The position numbers and the translations under genes were made by a program. DNA of 64,000 nt. Origin: Proteus vulgaris (GTDB taxonomy: Bacteria; Pseudomonadota; Gammaproteobacteria; Enterobacterales; Enterobacteriaceae). Positions 26,152 to 34,000 of this stretch are shown here, one piece after another; the stretch's first letter is position 1, and each line of letters opens with the position of its first letter. The notes under the pieces were generated by a model. The model was not told where the DNA came from and did no database searches. It saw only the letters and a program-made list of their open reading frames with translations. The stretch lies in NCBI RefSeq assembly GCF_023100685.1, contig NZ_CP090064.1, positions 2,976,001 through 3,040,000 of the forward strand. The letters run 5' to 3'.

Positions 26152-26167
26152 AAGTAAACGATTACAT
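26152..26167. promoter_or_regulatory. GalR-type operator of galE (distal)
   Basis: AAGTAAACGATTACAT, centred 131 bp from the proximal operator, a spacing close to whole helical turns and suited to looping. Confidence 0.78.
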
Positions 26168-26342
26168 CCAAATTAATCTGTTAATTACATGATAAAACTG
26201 ACATTCAATACGTTTTATCATACCTTATTAAGCTCCCCGCTAATATGTTTAAGCGGAGTAAGAACACTCCCCCTCTAGATAATTCGGGGAAAAACGAGTC
26301 AACGACTACATACAATAATCACCATTAATAAGCACATTGAAT

Positions 26343-26459
26343 ATATACTCTAAATAATTCAAGTCACAGCTAGGCGACAAGTAAATGAGTTGCTAGGAGC
26401 ATGTATTAGTATGTGACTAGTACGAATAAACGCATGTAGTTTGAAGTATGACGAGTATT
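26343..26459. repeat. Enterobacterial intergenic repeat element (about 117 bp)
   Basis: Read on the minus strand it runs from ATACTCGTCATACTTCAA to ACTTGAATTATTTAGAGTAT, with CACATACTAATA and CTCATTTACTTGTCGCC inside. This closely matches the abundant short intergenic repeat of Yersinia, Serratia and Photorhabdus genomes of the form ATACCCGTCATACTTCAA...TTGAATTATTTAGGGTAT. The two ends are imperfect inverted repeats. I know no agreed name for it and do not assign one. It is non-coding and probably mobilised in trans long ago. Confidence 0.65.
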
Positions 26460-26476
26460 GAAGTATGACAAGTATT
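26443..26476. repeat. 17-bp tandem duplication of the repeat-element end
   Basis: GAAGTATGACGAGTATT directly followed by GAAGTATGACAAGTATT (one mismatch). The second copy ends 4 bp before the ghrB ribosome site, so the element end has been duplicated into the ghrB leader. Confidence 0.75.
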
Positions 26477-26490
26477 GAATGGAGAACATA

Positions 26491-27450
26491 ATGAAACCGA
26501 TTGTCTTGCTCTACCAAAACCTGCCCGAAACACTGTACAAAAAACTGTCTAACTTTGCTGATATCAAACAATTTAATACGCTCTCTTTAGACTCGAATGA
26601 TTTTCGTTCAGCACTTGCCAATGCTTCTGGATTACTAGGCGCTGGTGGCAATATTGATAAAAATTTTATAGACCACGCCCCTCATTTAAAAGCGGTTTCA
26701 ACCGTTTCGGTTGGCTATGATAATGTTGATGTTAACGCACTAACTAAACGCAATATAAAGCTAATGCACACGCCAACCGTACTAACAGACACCGTTGCTG
26801 ACACTATGATGGCATTAGTGCTTGCTGTATCAAGACGTATCCCAGAGCTCGCAGATAATGTTAAACAAGGCTTATGGGTCAAAGGTATCACACCAGATTG
26901 GTACGGTACTGATGTTCATCATAAAACCATGGGTATTCTTGGTATGGGCCGAATAGGCAAAGCATTGGCACAACGCGCCCACTTTGGTTTTAATATGAAT
27001 ATTCTTTATCACTCAAGGACAGAGTATACTGATGCAAATGACCGTTTTGATGCTAAGTATTGTGATTTAGATACGCTACTACAGCAATCTGATTTTGTGT
27101 GTATCACCTTACCATTAACACCAGAAACACATCATTTAATAAGCCAAAATCAGTTTTCGATGATGAAGCCCGACGCTTATTTAATTAATGCAGGTAGAGG
27201 AGCTGTCGTTGATGAAAAAGCATTAATTAATGCGCTAGAACAAAAAGAAATTGCAGGTGCTGGACTTGATGTTTTTGAAACAGAGCCACTGTCGCTGTCA
27301 TCACCTTTATTGAGCATGAAAAATGTGGTTGCCGTTCCACATATTGGATCTGCGACAAAAGAAACTCGCTACGCAATGGCCGAATGTGCGGTAGATAATC
27401 TGATTGCGGCACTGAGTGATAACGTAAAAGAAAACTGCGTTAATTTCTAA
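26491..27450 (+). CDS. ghrB: Glyoxylate/hydroxypyruvate reductase B (2-ketoacid reductase)
   Basis: A 319-aa D-2-hydroxyacid dehydrogenase close to E. coli GhrB: 'ISVGYDN'-like '[14 protein letters not shown]', '[30 protein letters not shown]' Rossmann motif (GxGxxG about residues 152-157), catalytic Arg in '[10 protein letters not shown]', Glu in 'FETEPL' and His in 'VPHIGSAT'. It reduces glyoxylate and hydroxypyruvate with NADPH. The start at 26491 (MKPIVLLYQ) is chosen over an in-frame ATG 12 bp earlier; GGAG lies 7 bp upstream. Ends in a bidirectional terminator. Confidence 0.93.
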   Translation: MKPIVLLYQNLPETLYKKLSNFADIKQFNTLSLDSNDFRSALANASGLLGAGGNIDKNFIDHAPHLKAVSTVSVGYDNVDVNALTKRNIKLMHTPTVLTDTVADTMMALVLAVSRRIPELADNVKQGLWVKGITPDWYGTDVHHKTMGILGMGRIGKALAQRAHFGFNMNILYHSRTEYTDANDRFDAKYCDLDTLLQQSDFVCITLPLTPETHHLISQNQFSMMKPDAYLINAGRGAVVDEKALINALEQKEIAGAGLDVFETEPLSLSSPLLSMKNVVAVPHIGSATKETRYAMAECAVDNLIAALSDNVKENCVNF

Positions 27451-27478
27451 AGTAGTAAATAGATCTTTTTGAGGTACA

Positions 27479-27512
27479 AAAAAGGTAATGGAAATTTACC
27501 ATTACCTTTTTA
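27479..27512. terminator. Bidirectional terminator ghrB / CDF transporter
   Basis: AAAAAGGTAATGG-aaattta-CCATTACCTTTTT: 13-bp perfect stem between convergent genes with A and T flanks. Confidence 0.8.
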
Positions 27513-27525
27513 TTATATTTTTAAT

Positions 27526-28440
27526 TTAAGCGGGATCTACGTGAGCCATCACACTTAATATCTGCTTATTTTGCAAAACATTATTGCGAGCACTAACGAC
27601 AATCTCATGGCTTTCGCTAACAGTAAGATCCCCTTTTATTTCAAGATGTACATCTACCAATAAATAATCACCTGAACGGCGGGTTTTTAAATCATGCACA
27701 CCTTGCACACCTGGGGTTGTAATCAGCTTCTGTTTAATTTCTTCCAAGGTTTCTTCATCTGCCCCTCTATCCATTAAATCTTGCAAGGCTTGATAAGTAA
27801 AACGCCATCCCATACGGCCAACAAATAAACCTACAATTAATGCTGCAAGCGGATCGAAGAACTTAAATCCAGCAAGACTACCAAGAATACCAATAGCAAC
27901 AACTAATGAAGAGGCGGCATCTGAGCGCGCATGCCATGCATTCGCGACCAGCATATTAGAATCTACTTTTTTAGCGACACCAAGCATGTAACGAAAAAGC
28001 CCTTCTTTGGCCGCTAACGCTAATAAAGCAACATACAATGCAACGCGATGGACTTCAGGAATAGTTGAGGGATCTAAAACTTTATGGATTGCAGAAACCA
28101 CCATGCCTAAGCCGACAATTAATAAAATAGTTCCAAGGATAAGTGAAGCTGCGTTTTCATAACGCAGATGACCATAAGGGTGATCTGCATCAGGTTGTTT
28201 TTGACTGCCTTTATTAGCAATTAAAACAACAAAATCAGCAATAAGATCAGAAAGTGAGTGAATACCATCTGCAATTAAGCCTTGAGAGTGTGAGAAAAAA
28301 CCTACGGTAATTTGCCAAATGGATAAAAAAATATTAACAAAAATACTCACTAACGTGCTTTTTTTAGCTGCTTTAAACTTTTCAGACTGCGTATTACTAG
28401 CCCGATCCAACTCAATATCATCAATGTGATTATGTGTCAT
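27526..28440 (-). CDS. Cation diffusion facilitator (CDF) family metal transporter
   Basis: 304 aa from the chosen start. Six membrane helices with the CDF metal site HxxxD in TM2 ('DGIHSLSDL', about residues 58-66) and DxxxH-like residues in TM5 ('HARSDAASS'), a conserved 'DADHPYGHLRYENAA' loop and a C-terminal cytoplasmic ferredoxin-like domain ('GVQGVHDLKTRRSGDYLLVDVHLEI'). Exports divalent metal (Fe, Zn, Mn or Co cannot be distinguished); it is not the FieF sequence type. The frame runs upstream to an ATG at 28503, but neither start has a good ribosome site; MTHNHIDD at 28440 is nearer to homologues. A Fur-like GATAATCATT lies upstream at about 28696. Confidence 0.85.
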   Translation of the reverse strand: MTHNHIDDIELDRASNTQSEKFKAAKKSTLVSIFVNIFLSIWQITVGFFSHSQGLIADGIHSLSDLIADFVVLIANKGSQKQPDADHPYGHLRYENAASLILGTILLIVGLGMVVSAIHKVLDPSTIPEVHRVALYVALLALAAKEGLFRYMLGVAKKVDSNMLVANAWHARSDAASSLVVAIGILGSLAGFKFFDPLAALIVGLFVGRMGWRFTYQALQDLMDRGADEETLEEIKQKLITTPGVQGVHDLKTRRSGDYLLVDVHLEIKGDLTVSESHEIVVSARNNVLQNKQILSVMAHVDPA

Positions 28441-28975
28441 AATAATAATCTTATTTGGTTTTAAATAGCCTACTCTATTTATAATAGCTAAATAGAGTTC
28501 CATAGGTTATTTCAGGTTCCATAACTCATTGGTGAGGATAAAGGACGACTCTGAATAACAATCCAGTTTAGGGACTAAGATTGCTGTCCAGACATCATAT
28601 TGAGATGTCATTACCTATTAATATGCCATATTTAATTCTTTATGTCTCTTATTTTTACTAATAAAATCTTATAGATACAGAACAATAATATAATTGATAA
28701 TCATTCTTTTATGCATTTTCTCTTTGAGAACAAGGTAAAGATTTTTTATTTTTAAGACGATATTATTAATTGCTTTTCTGTCAGTAAGTTAAGGTGTATA
28801 ACTTATTTTAATTATATTTTTGATATTATTTCAGCCAGTATTTACTTTTTTATGATTTATAATGTAAAGCAGTAAATAATCATTCTCACTCTTATTTAAA
28901 ACACAGATCACAGCTATTTTTCACTATTATGTAATAATAGTAAATATTTTAAACTAACGCTAAGTGAGGTTTGTA
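28441..28975. other. Divergent leader region of CDF gene and usp gene, with several hairpins and Fur-like sites
   Basis: Within 28465-28610 are three inverted repeats: CTCTATTT/AAATAGAG (28472-28499), a compound GGAC...CAATC/GATTG...GTCC stem (about 28542-28590) and GACATC/GATGTC (28591-28609). They suggest a folded leader of the minus-strand transporter transcript. Fur-like cores GATAATCATT (about 28695) and AATCATTCTCA (about 28878) follow; the latter is about 90 bp upstream of usp. No known riboswitch class was recognised. Confidence 0.5.
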
Positions 28976-29413
28976 ATGTATAAGAAAATCCTAGTTCCTA
29001 TTGATATTTTAGAAGATGAACTTTCTCAGGAACTGATCGCTCACATTGAACAAATTGCAAAGGTGGGTAAACCTGAGATCCACTTCCTCACCGTTATCCC
29101 TAACGCCGAACTTTTCTTTGGTATTGAATTTGCGGCTATTCCTGAAAAATTCAAAGATTCATCAGAACGCACTCGTCTTGCTTTTGTCGCACTACAAGAA
29201 ATGATCAAAGATGCGAAAATTCCTGATGAGCAAATTATATGTAATGTGGGTGTTGGTAATGCAAAAGATGAAATTTTAGAATATGCCCGCCACATTGACG
29301 CTGATTTAATTGCGATTGCTTCGCATCGACCTAATGTTTCATCCTACTTATTAGGTTCAACAGCATCATCTATTGTACGTCATGCAAAAATGTCAGTTTT
29401 AGTTATCCGTTAA
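28976..29413 (+). CDS. uspF: Universal stress protein, UspF-like
   Basis: A 145-aa Usp fold: N-terminal 'KKILVPIDI' strand, 'EIHFLTVIP', and the C-terminal nucleotide-binding type 'IASHRPNVSSYLLGSTASSIVRHAKMSVLVIR', which contains the G-x2-G-x9-G/S-like loop of ATP-binding Usps. Closest by eye to E. coli UspF (same 'ASHRP...YLLGS' phrase). The start at 28976 is preferred to an upstream GTG since AGTGAGG stands 6 bp before it. A Fur-like half-site is about 90 bp upstream. Confidence 0.85.
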   Translation: MYKKILVPIDILEDELSQELIAHIEQIAKVGKPEIHFLTVIPNAELFFGIEFAAIPEKFKDSSERTRLAFVALQEMIKDAKIPDEQIICNVGVGNAKDEILEYARHIDADLIAIASHRPNVSSYLLGSTASSIVRHAKMSVLVIR

Positions 29414-29432
29414 TCTGTCACTTCAATAATAA

Positions 29433-29466
29433 CAAAGCCCTTTGTTTCAATAACAAAGGGCTTTTA
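29433..29466 (+). terminator. Terminator of usp
   Basis: AAAGCCCTTTGTT-tcaat-AACAAAGGGCTTTT: 13-bp stem with T tail, 20 bp after the stop. Confidence 0.85.
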
Positions 29467-29499
29467 GTAAATTAAGGTCGTTTTAAATAAAGCTAGCTG

Positions 29500-29979
29500 T
29501 TATTTTTTAACTGAATCTTGGACAGTATCAGCAGCAGACCAAATACGGTATTTCACATCAACGTCTTTTGGTGCATAAATAACAATAGGTAATTTGCTGT
29601 TATAACGAATGAAGGCATCAGAGCCCATATTGGCCTGAACAAAAGCATCTTTCTTCGTGTTATCCGCACAACCCATCATAGTAGACATTGGGCCATTTAA
29701 ATCACTAACAACATAATAGCTATAGCCCCAACCTTCTAAATTCTTTTCATCTAGTTCAGCACCAAACCACTGATGATTACAATCTACTTTTAGCTCTTTA
29801 CCAACGATTAGCTCAACTTGGTAATTACCTTCATTATCTTTTTGTTCTAACTCGATAACATGACGAACTTGATTTTCTTGAGCTTTAGGATAAGGCGCAA
29901 CTTTATCTAAACTGTCGGTAGCTTGTGCACACGCAGATAAAGACATAGCTGCTACTAAAGATAATATTACTTTGTTCAT
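29500..29979 (-). CDS. eco: Ecotin, serine protease inhibitor
   Basis: 159 aa. It follows E. coli ecotin: 'VAPYPKA', 'VELIVGKELKVDCN', 'LEGWGYSYYVV', reactive loop 'MSTMMGCAD' (P1 Met, flanked by the conserved Cys that closes the disulfide to the DCN Cys), and 'RYNSKLPIVIYAP..VDVKYRIW'. Inhibits trypsin-fold proteases including neutrophil elastase. The start at 29979 puts GGAGAAAG just upstream and opens on the signal peptide. That peptide reads ...MSLSACAQA: LSAC is a lipobox, whereas E. coli ecotin is soluble. It may be a lipoprotein here, or be cut after AQA. Confidence 0.95.
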   Translation of the reverse strand: MNKVILSLVAAMSLSACAQATDSLDKVAPYPKAQENQVRHVIELEQKDNEGNYQVELIVGKELKVDCNHQWFGAELDEKNLEGWGYSYYVVSDLNGPMSTMMGCADNTKKDAFVQANMGSDAFIRYNSKLPIVIYAPKDVDVKYRIWSAADTVQDSVKK

Positions 29980-30243
29980 CACTTTCTCCATTTTTACAGC
30001 GAACACTTCGCTGTTAATAAAATTAGTCAGATGTTTTTATTGCTCATTATCTGAATACTAATATTTTTAGTGCTTGAATGCTAACATCTTAGTAAATATC
30101 ACTATGAGAGGATAATTCTGAATGTTTTAAAAAGAAAAATCATGTTTTTTTATGAAATGTAAATTTGTGATACTCCACCATGCAGATATCCAATCTATGA
30201 TTATACTGAAATAGAGACCCAATTTCTTTTCATAGGAGGTTAT

Positions 30244-30459
30244 ATGTTCTCAGATCAACAAGCCCTTGTTTCTCAATTAAGAAACAGTGATCCTCTCTTT
30301 CAGGCTCTCTACGATAAACATCATCGACTCAATCAAGAAATTGCAAAATTAGAAGGCCCTAATGGAGCAGGCTATAATGATGAAGTGGTCAAACTAAAAA
30401 AAGAAAAACTTCATCTCAAAGATGAAATGCAAAAAATACTTCAGAGAAGTGAAAAATAA
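30244..30459 (+). CDS. ydcH: YdcH family protein (DUF465)
   Basis: 71 aa, helical hairpin with the DUF465 pattern: 'RNSDPLFQALYDKHHRLNQEIAKLE' then 'EVVKLKKEKLHLKDEMQKIL'. Perfect Shine-Dalgarno AGGAGG six bases before the ATG. Small cytoplasmic protein of unknown function common in proteobacteria. Terminated by a strong hairpin at 30470-30498. Confidence 0.88.
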   Translation: MFSDQQALVSQLRNSDPLFQALYDKHHRLNQEIAKLEGPNGAGYNDEVVKLKKEKLHLKDEMQKILQRSEK

Positions 30460-30469
30460 TGTTCTTTTT

Positions 30470-30498
30470 AAAGCGATGATAGATGTCATCGCTTTTTA
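30470..30498 (+). terminator. Terminator of ydcH
   Basis: AAAGCGATGA-tagatg-TCATCGCTTTTT: 10-bp stem plus T run. Confidence 0.85.
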
Positions 30499-30569
30499 TG
30501 ATTAAAAGCAAAGATATCACCCCATAAAGATGCATAATTAATGTATCTTTTGTTTTTTAGGGGTTCAAC

Positions 30570-30809
30570 ATGTCATCGATCCACGGTCATGAAGTTTTAC
30601 AAATGATCCTTTCTTCAGATACCGCTTTTACCAAAGCGTCACTTATTGATGCTATTCATCAGCAATTTGGCAATGACTCTCGATTTCATACTTGTTCAGC
30701 TGAAAATATGACAGCAACTGAATTAGTTGATTTCTTAGAAAAAAAAGGGAAATTTATTCCTGCTGAAGGTGGTTTTACGACAAGTGAAAATAAAATTTGT
30801 CGCCATTGA
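30570..30809 (+). CDS. yecH: YecH family metal-binding protein
   Basis: 79 aa, nearly collinear with E. coli YecH: 'SSIHGHEVLQMI', 'RFHTCSAENMTATELVDFLEKKGKFIP' and terminal 'ENKICRH'. Conserved His/Cys residues (HGH, HTCSAE, CRH) are the presumed metal ligands. The function is not established. Confidence 0.9.
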   Translation: MSSIHGHEVLQMILSSDTAFTKASLIDAIHQQFGNDSRFHTCSAENMTATELVDFLEKKGKFIPAEGGFTTSENKICRH

Positions 30810-30928
30810 TAAATATACAATTTAAAACTCGATTGCCAGTGATTTCCTTTTCTAGTTAATGTGCTTTTAACTTTAAAAAATAAAAGACCATTATTTCTGG
30901 CAATCGTAAGGACTTTATTTATTGAACT

Positions 30929-31174
30929 TTAATCATCATCTGTTTGTAACCAAGAATCATCTTCCCAAACACTTTGAATAAGTTCCATAATATGTTCGTG
31001 CTTAGTTTCATCTTTTATGCCTGTAACTTGAATTGAGTTCATGCTACTAAAAGCGATACGAAACTGCATATCTGGGTATTCTGGAATAATCTTTTTTCTT
31101 AGTTCGTGTTCTAAAAGCGGAAATAATGAGTCGGTTATCTTAGATTGTTTATTAAATAAAATTTCCACACGCAT
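30929..31174 (-). CDS. dinI: DinI-like SOS protein
   Basis: An 81-aa protein matching DinI in length and pattern: N-terminal 'MRVEILFNKQSKI', central 'YPDMQFRIAFSSMNSIQVTGIKDE' and C-terminal acidic helix '..IMELIQSVWEDDSWLQTDDD', the part that mimics DNA and contacts RecA in E. coli DinI. It modulates RecA filament stability and coprotease activity. A LexA box lies 25-45 bp upstream of the chosen start (31174); an alternative start at 31186 adds four residues. Confidence 0.88.
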   Translation of the reverse strand: MRVEILFNKQSKITDSLFPLLEHELRKKIIPEYPDMQFRIAFSSMNSIQVTGIKDETKHEHIMELIQSVWEDDSWLQTDDD

Positions 31175-31199
31175 TGGTTTCACCATTTAAAGGCAAATA

Positions 31200-31219
31200 A
31201 ACTGTATATAAATACAGTA
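31200..31219 (-). promoter_or_regulatory. LexA (SOS) box
   Basis: aaCTGTATATAAATACAGta: perfect CTGT-N8-ACAG core with AT-rich centre, directly upstream of dinI. Confidence 0.9.
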
Positions 31220-31312
31220 TTATATTCTAGGAAAAAAGAAAAGCCTTTTTACTAAAATTTTTTCATCATTGTTCATTAAATAATTTTTTAGCGTCTCTAT
31301 AGGCTTAATGAT

Positions 31313-31333
31313 AAGATGCATAATAAATACACC
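31313..31333 (+). promoter_or_regulatory. Candidate NsrR operator upstream of ygbA
   Basis: AAGATGCATAATAAATACACC. The left half matches the NsrR 11-bp half site AAnATGCATTT well; the right half is weaker. The E. coli orthologue of the gene is NsrR-controlled. Sits 20-40 bp before the start codon. Confidence 0.55.
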
Positions 31334-31352
31334 ATTGCTAAGAGAGAAAGAT

Positions 31353-31703
31353 ATGTCAGGAAAAAGAATTTCTCGTGAGAAACAAACCATTCAAAAAATG
31401 GTTTCTCTTTATGCAAAATCACACCCTGAAACCGACTCAGATTATTATCAAAAATTAATCGATTACGCCTACAACAGATTAGATAAATGTCGCTATGGTG
31501 AAGACAAACCCGCCTGTAAGCAGTGTCCTATCCATTGTTACCAACCTATAAAAAGAGAAACCATGAAACAAATCATGCGTTGGGCTGGTCCACGGATGCT
31601 GATTTATCATCCAATTTTGGCAATACGTCATCTTATTGATGATAAAAAACCGGTACCTCCGCTTCCTGAAAAAAAGCGTACTATTCGTTCAACTGAAAAA
31701 TAA
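31353..31703 (+). CDS. ygbA: YgbA family protein (nitrous oxide-stimulated promoter family)
   Basis: A 116-aa cytoplasmic protein with the family's cysteine cluster 'KCRYGEDKPACKQCPIHCYQP' (four Cys, about residues 46-63), then 'KQIMRWAGPRMLIYHPILAIRHLID'. Members are induced by nitric oxide; function uncertain. Start at 31353 (GAGAGAAAG upstream) rather than 31308, since the shorter form fits the family. Its last 23 bp overlap the 3' end of the convergent acetyltransferase gene. Confidence 0.85.
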   Translation: MSGKRISREKQTIQKMVSLYAKSHPETDSDYYQKLIDYAYNRLDKCRYGEDKPACKQCPIHCYQPIKRETMKQIMRWAGPRMLIYHPILAIRHLIDDKKPVPPLPEKKRTIRSTEK

Positions 31704-32238
31704 AGTCAGATTTATTCAATCGATATAAAACATGTTCCGCTAAAGGGTGAGTTTTATCTAATGCGGGATGAAAGAAGTTATCAAATTGATGCATACCTAA
31801 TTTTTGCATCACACCTTGAGACGGAAGGTTTGGAACAGCAGTAAAAGCAACAACTTCATCTAGTTTCATCGTTTCAAAAGCAAATTTAAATACAGCTAAA
31901 GCGGCCTCATAAGTATATCCCTTACGCCAATGCTTTTGTCCTATACGCCAGCCAATTTCTACACAAGGACTAAAAGGTAAAGAGGCAGCTGGAATATTTA
32001 ACCCAACAAAGCCAATAAATTCTTGGATTTCTTTTAATTCAACCGCCCACATTCCCCATCCATTTTGCTGAATAAATTTTTCACGGATAGTCTCAACCAT
32101 TTTATCGCTTTCTAATTGAGATAAAGTGCAAGGAAAGTAACGCATCACTTCAGATGAGGAGTTAACTTCATAAAAAAATGGCGCTTTATCACTTTCACGC
32201 CATTCTCGTAAGTGTAGTCTAGGAGTCTCTAAATTCAT
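31681..32238 (-). CDS. GNAT family N-acetyltransferase (RimJ/RimL type)
   Basis: 185 aa, acetyltransferase_3 pattern: 'LETPRLHLREWRESD' at the N-terminus, 'GFVGLNIP', acetyl-CoA-binding 'IGWRIGQKHWRKGYTYEAALAVFKFAF' and 'NLPSQGVMQKLGM'. RimJ-type GNATs acetylate protein N-termini or small amines; the specific substrate is unknown. Convergent overlap with ygbA. Confidence 0.88.
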   Translation of the reverse strand: MNLETPRLHLREWRESDKAPFFYEVNSSSEVMRYFPCTLSQLESDKMVETIREKFIQQNGWGMWAVELKEIQEFIGFVGLNIPAASLPFSPCVEIGWRIGQKHWRKGYTYEAALAVFKFAFETMKLDEVVAFTAVPNLPSQGVMQKLGMHQFDNFFHPALDKTHPLAEHVLYRLNKSDFIFQLNE

Positions 32239-32312
32239 CGTTATTCTCTATTTATACAGAGCTAAGGTAATATCGATAAAATAGGACAAGCAAAAAATAA
32301 TGAAAAGAAGAC

Positions 32313-33002
32313 TTATTTTTTATTTTCTTTTAGTTGGTTTTCTACAGGTGCCGTTACTTTATCTTTATTTACATTAGCACTTTCTTTGATTGAAACCACT
32401 CGTTGTTGAGCAACGGATTTAGCTTGATGTTCAACTTGCTCTGATTGCCCTGTAAAAATACCACCACGCTTAATAGACATACTTCCACAACGACTGGTAC
32501 CACGTAACTCACCATGCTCTAAAATATCTAGATTATTTGCAGCACAAATGCCTTTAACAAAACCATCAATAATAATATCAGGCGCAGTTAATTCACCTTC
32601 AACTTGTCCTGCATGCATAACACGAATAACACCATCTTTGACATTAATATTTCCTGATACTTTACCCCAAATTTGGATATCGCCATCGACATTAATATCA
32701 CCTTGGAATACCGTTCCTTTCGCAATAATAGTATACAGTTTCTGCTCTGGCATCGGTTTTTTCTCTTCTGTTATGACTGGTGTAACAGGTTCTGCTACTT
32801 TTGGTGTTTCAGTTTTACGACTAAACATAGCGGTTTTTTTTAACCTCAAAGTCATGGAATAAATAATAATGCTAAAAATTAGGATCAAGATAATCAAAAA
32901 CTCTCCTGCCATTTTAGAACGCCAAAAGGCGATTAATGCAAGAGTCCAAATTATCCATATCCCACTAAATATAATATTTCGCAGTGTCCGCTTATTCTCC
33001 AT
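32313..33002 (-). CDS. ccmA: Bactofilin CcmA, cell-curvature/swarming membrane protein
   Basis: 229 aa. Two N-terminal membrane segments (about residues 9-27 and 33-51), a linker, then a bactofilin/DUF583 beta-helix core (about 90-190) with repeating hydrophobic steps such as 'GTVFQGDINVDGDIQIWGKVSGNINVKDGVIRV' type, and a charged C-terminal tail. P. mirabilis CcmA is a known integral membrane protein whose alteration causes curved cells and swarming defects; bactofilins polymerise without nucleotide. It stands alone, with a 1-kb gap upstream. Confidence 0.85.
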   Translation of the reverse strand: MENKRTLRNIIFSGIWIIWTLALIAFWRSKMAGEFLIILILIFSIIIYSMTLRLKKTAMFSRKTETPKVAEPVTPVITEEKKPMPEQKLYTIIAKGTVFQGDINVDGDIQIWGKVSGNINVKDGVIRVMHAGQVEGELTAPDIIIDGFVKGICAANNLDILEHGELRGTSRCGSMSIKRGGIFTGQSEQVEHQAKSVAQQRVVSIKESANVNKDKVTAPVENQLKENKK

Positions 33003-34000
33003 AATTAGCTATACCCTACCTCCCTGACAATAAATACACTTATGCATTCACTATTTTAATAAATTTACGCTAAGCATGATGCCAGTAATAAGGCTATTAT
33101 TACCTTTTAGTTTATTGATTTGTCCCTTAAGAGAAATTGCATAAATAGAATAAAGCTATAAAGCTATTTATTTAAATAACCCAAATTTAATGTAAGTAAC
33201 TTGTAAAAACATCACTCTTTTTTAGATAAATATTTTTTAATACAAATTAACATCATATGTACATACTTATCTTTTTATTTAGAAAAAATATTTAAATTTA
33301 ACAAGCTCTTCTCTATTTGCTTCTACTGAAAATCTGAGACTATAGTCGCATAAATGAAAAGCAGTGAGAAAAAGAACTACCTCTTCTTAATAAGAACAAA
33401 CTTATTTTTTATTAAATTTTTGTTTTCCATTTTATAGAACTTATAAAAACGCAAGTTATAATAACGGAACGTTATTTAAAATAAATGAAATTAATTTAAT
33501 CTTAAGTTTTCTTACACACAAAAAACGCTCAATTAATCTAAAAAAACAGCAACAAATCGATATCAAATAAACTACAATTAAAAAACAAAGAATATAGTTA
33601 CATTTTAAATACACTTACTATCTCTTTACACTGTAAAGAAAAACAATAAATCCAACTATTTGTTATACAATACATTTAATAATAAAAAAATAAAGTGTAA
33701 ATTATTTATTACATAAATATGTTTAGCATCCTTTATTGTTACTGATTAAATTTTTTCTATCTTTAATTTTCTTTTGCAAATCATTAATAACATCTTAAAA
33801 TCAACAATGCTCCTTATCTTAAATTAGCAATAGAAATTCAATGTCTAATATCTAAAAAAAAACCACATCAAATTAAAGAAAACATTCTTTTTTTTATTTT
33901 TAATAGCATTTAAATAATAAAGAAGTGTTTTTATAAATACTATTATATTTATTTTTATAAAAACACAGTGATACTTATATAATGATTTTTTGGGCGAAAA
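33003..34000. other. 1-kb AT-rich gap upstream of the ExsA-like gene
   Basis: Divergent spacer between ccmA and the AraC-family gene. It contains an inverted repeat AATAACG-gaa-CGTTATT (33460-33476) and the palindrome GACTATAGTC near 33340. Otherwise homopolymeric A/T runs. No coding frame of substance. Typical of a silenced, possibly acquired locus. Confidence 0.6.

Larger units (their letters stand above)
25918..26490. other. Divergent regulatory region galE / ghrB
   Basis: A 573-bp gap with the two gal operators, a GC-richer patch around 26230-26290 with partial CCGCT/AGCGG pairing of unknown role, and then the intergenic repeat element 26343-26459. Confidence 0.6.
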
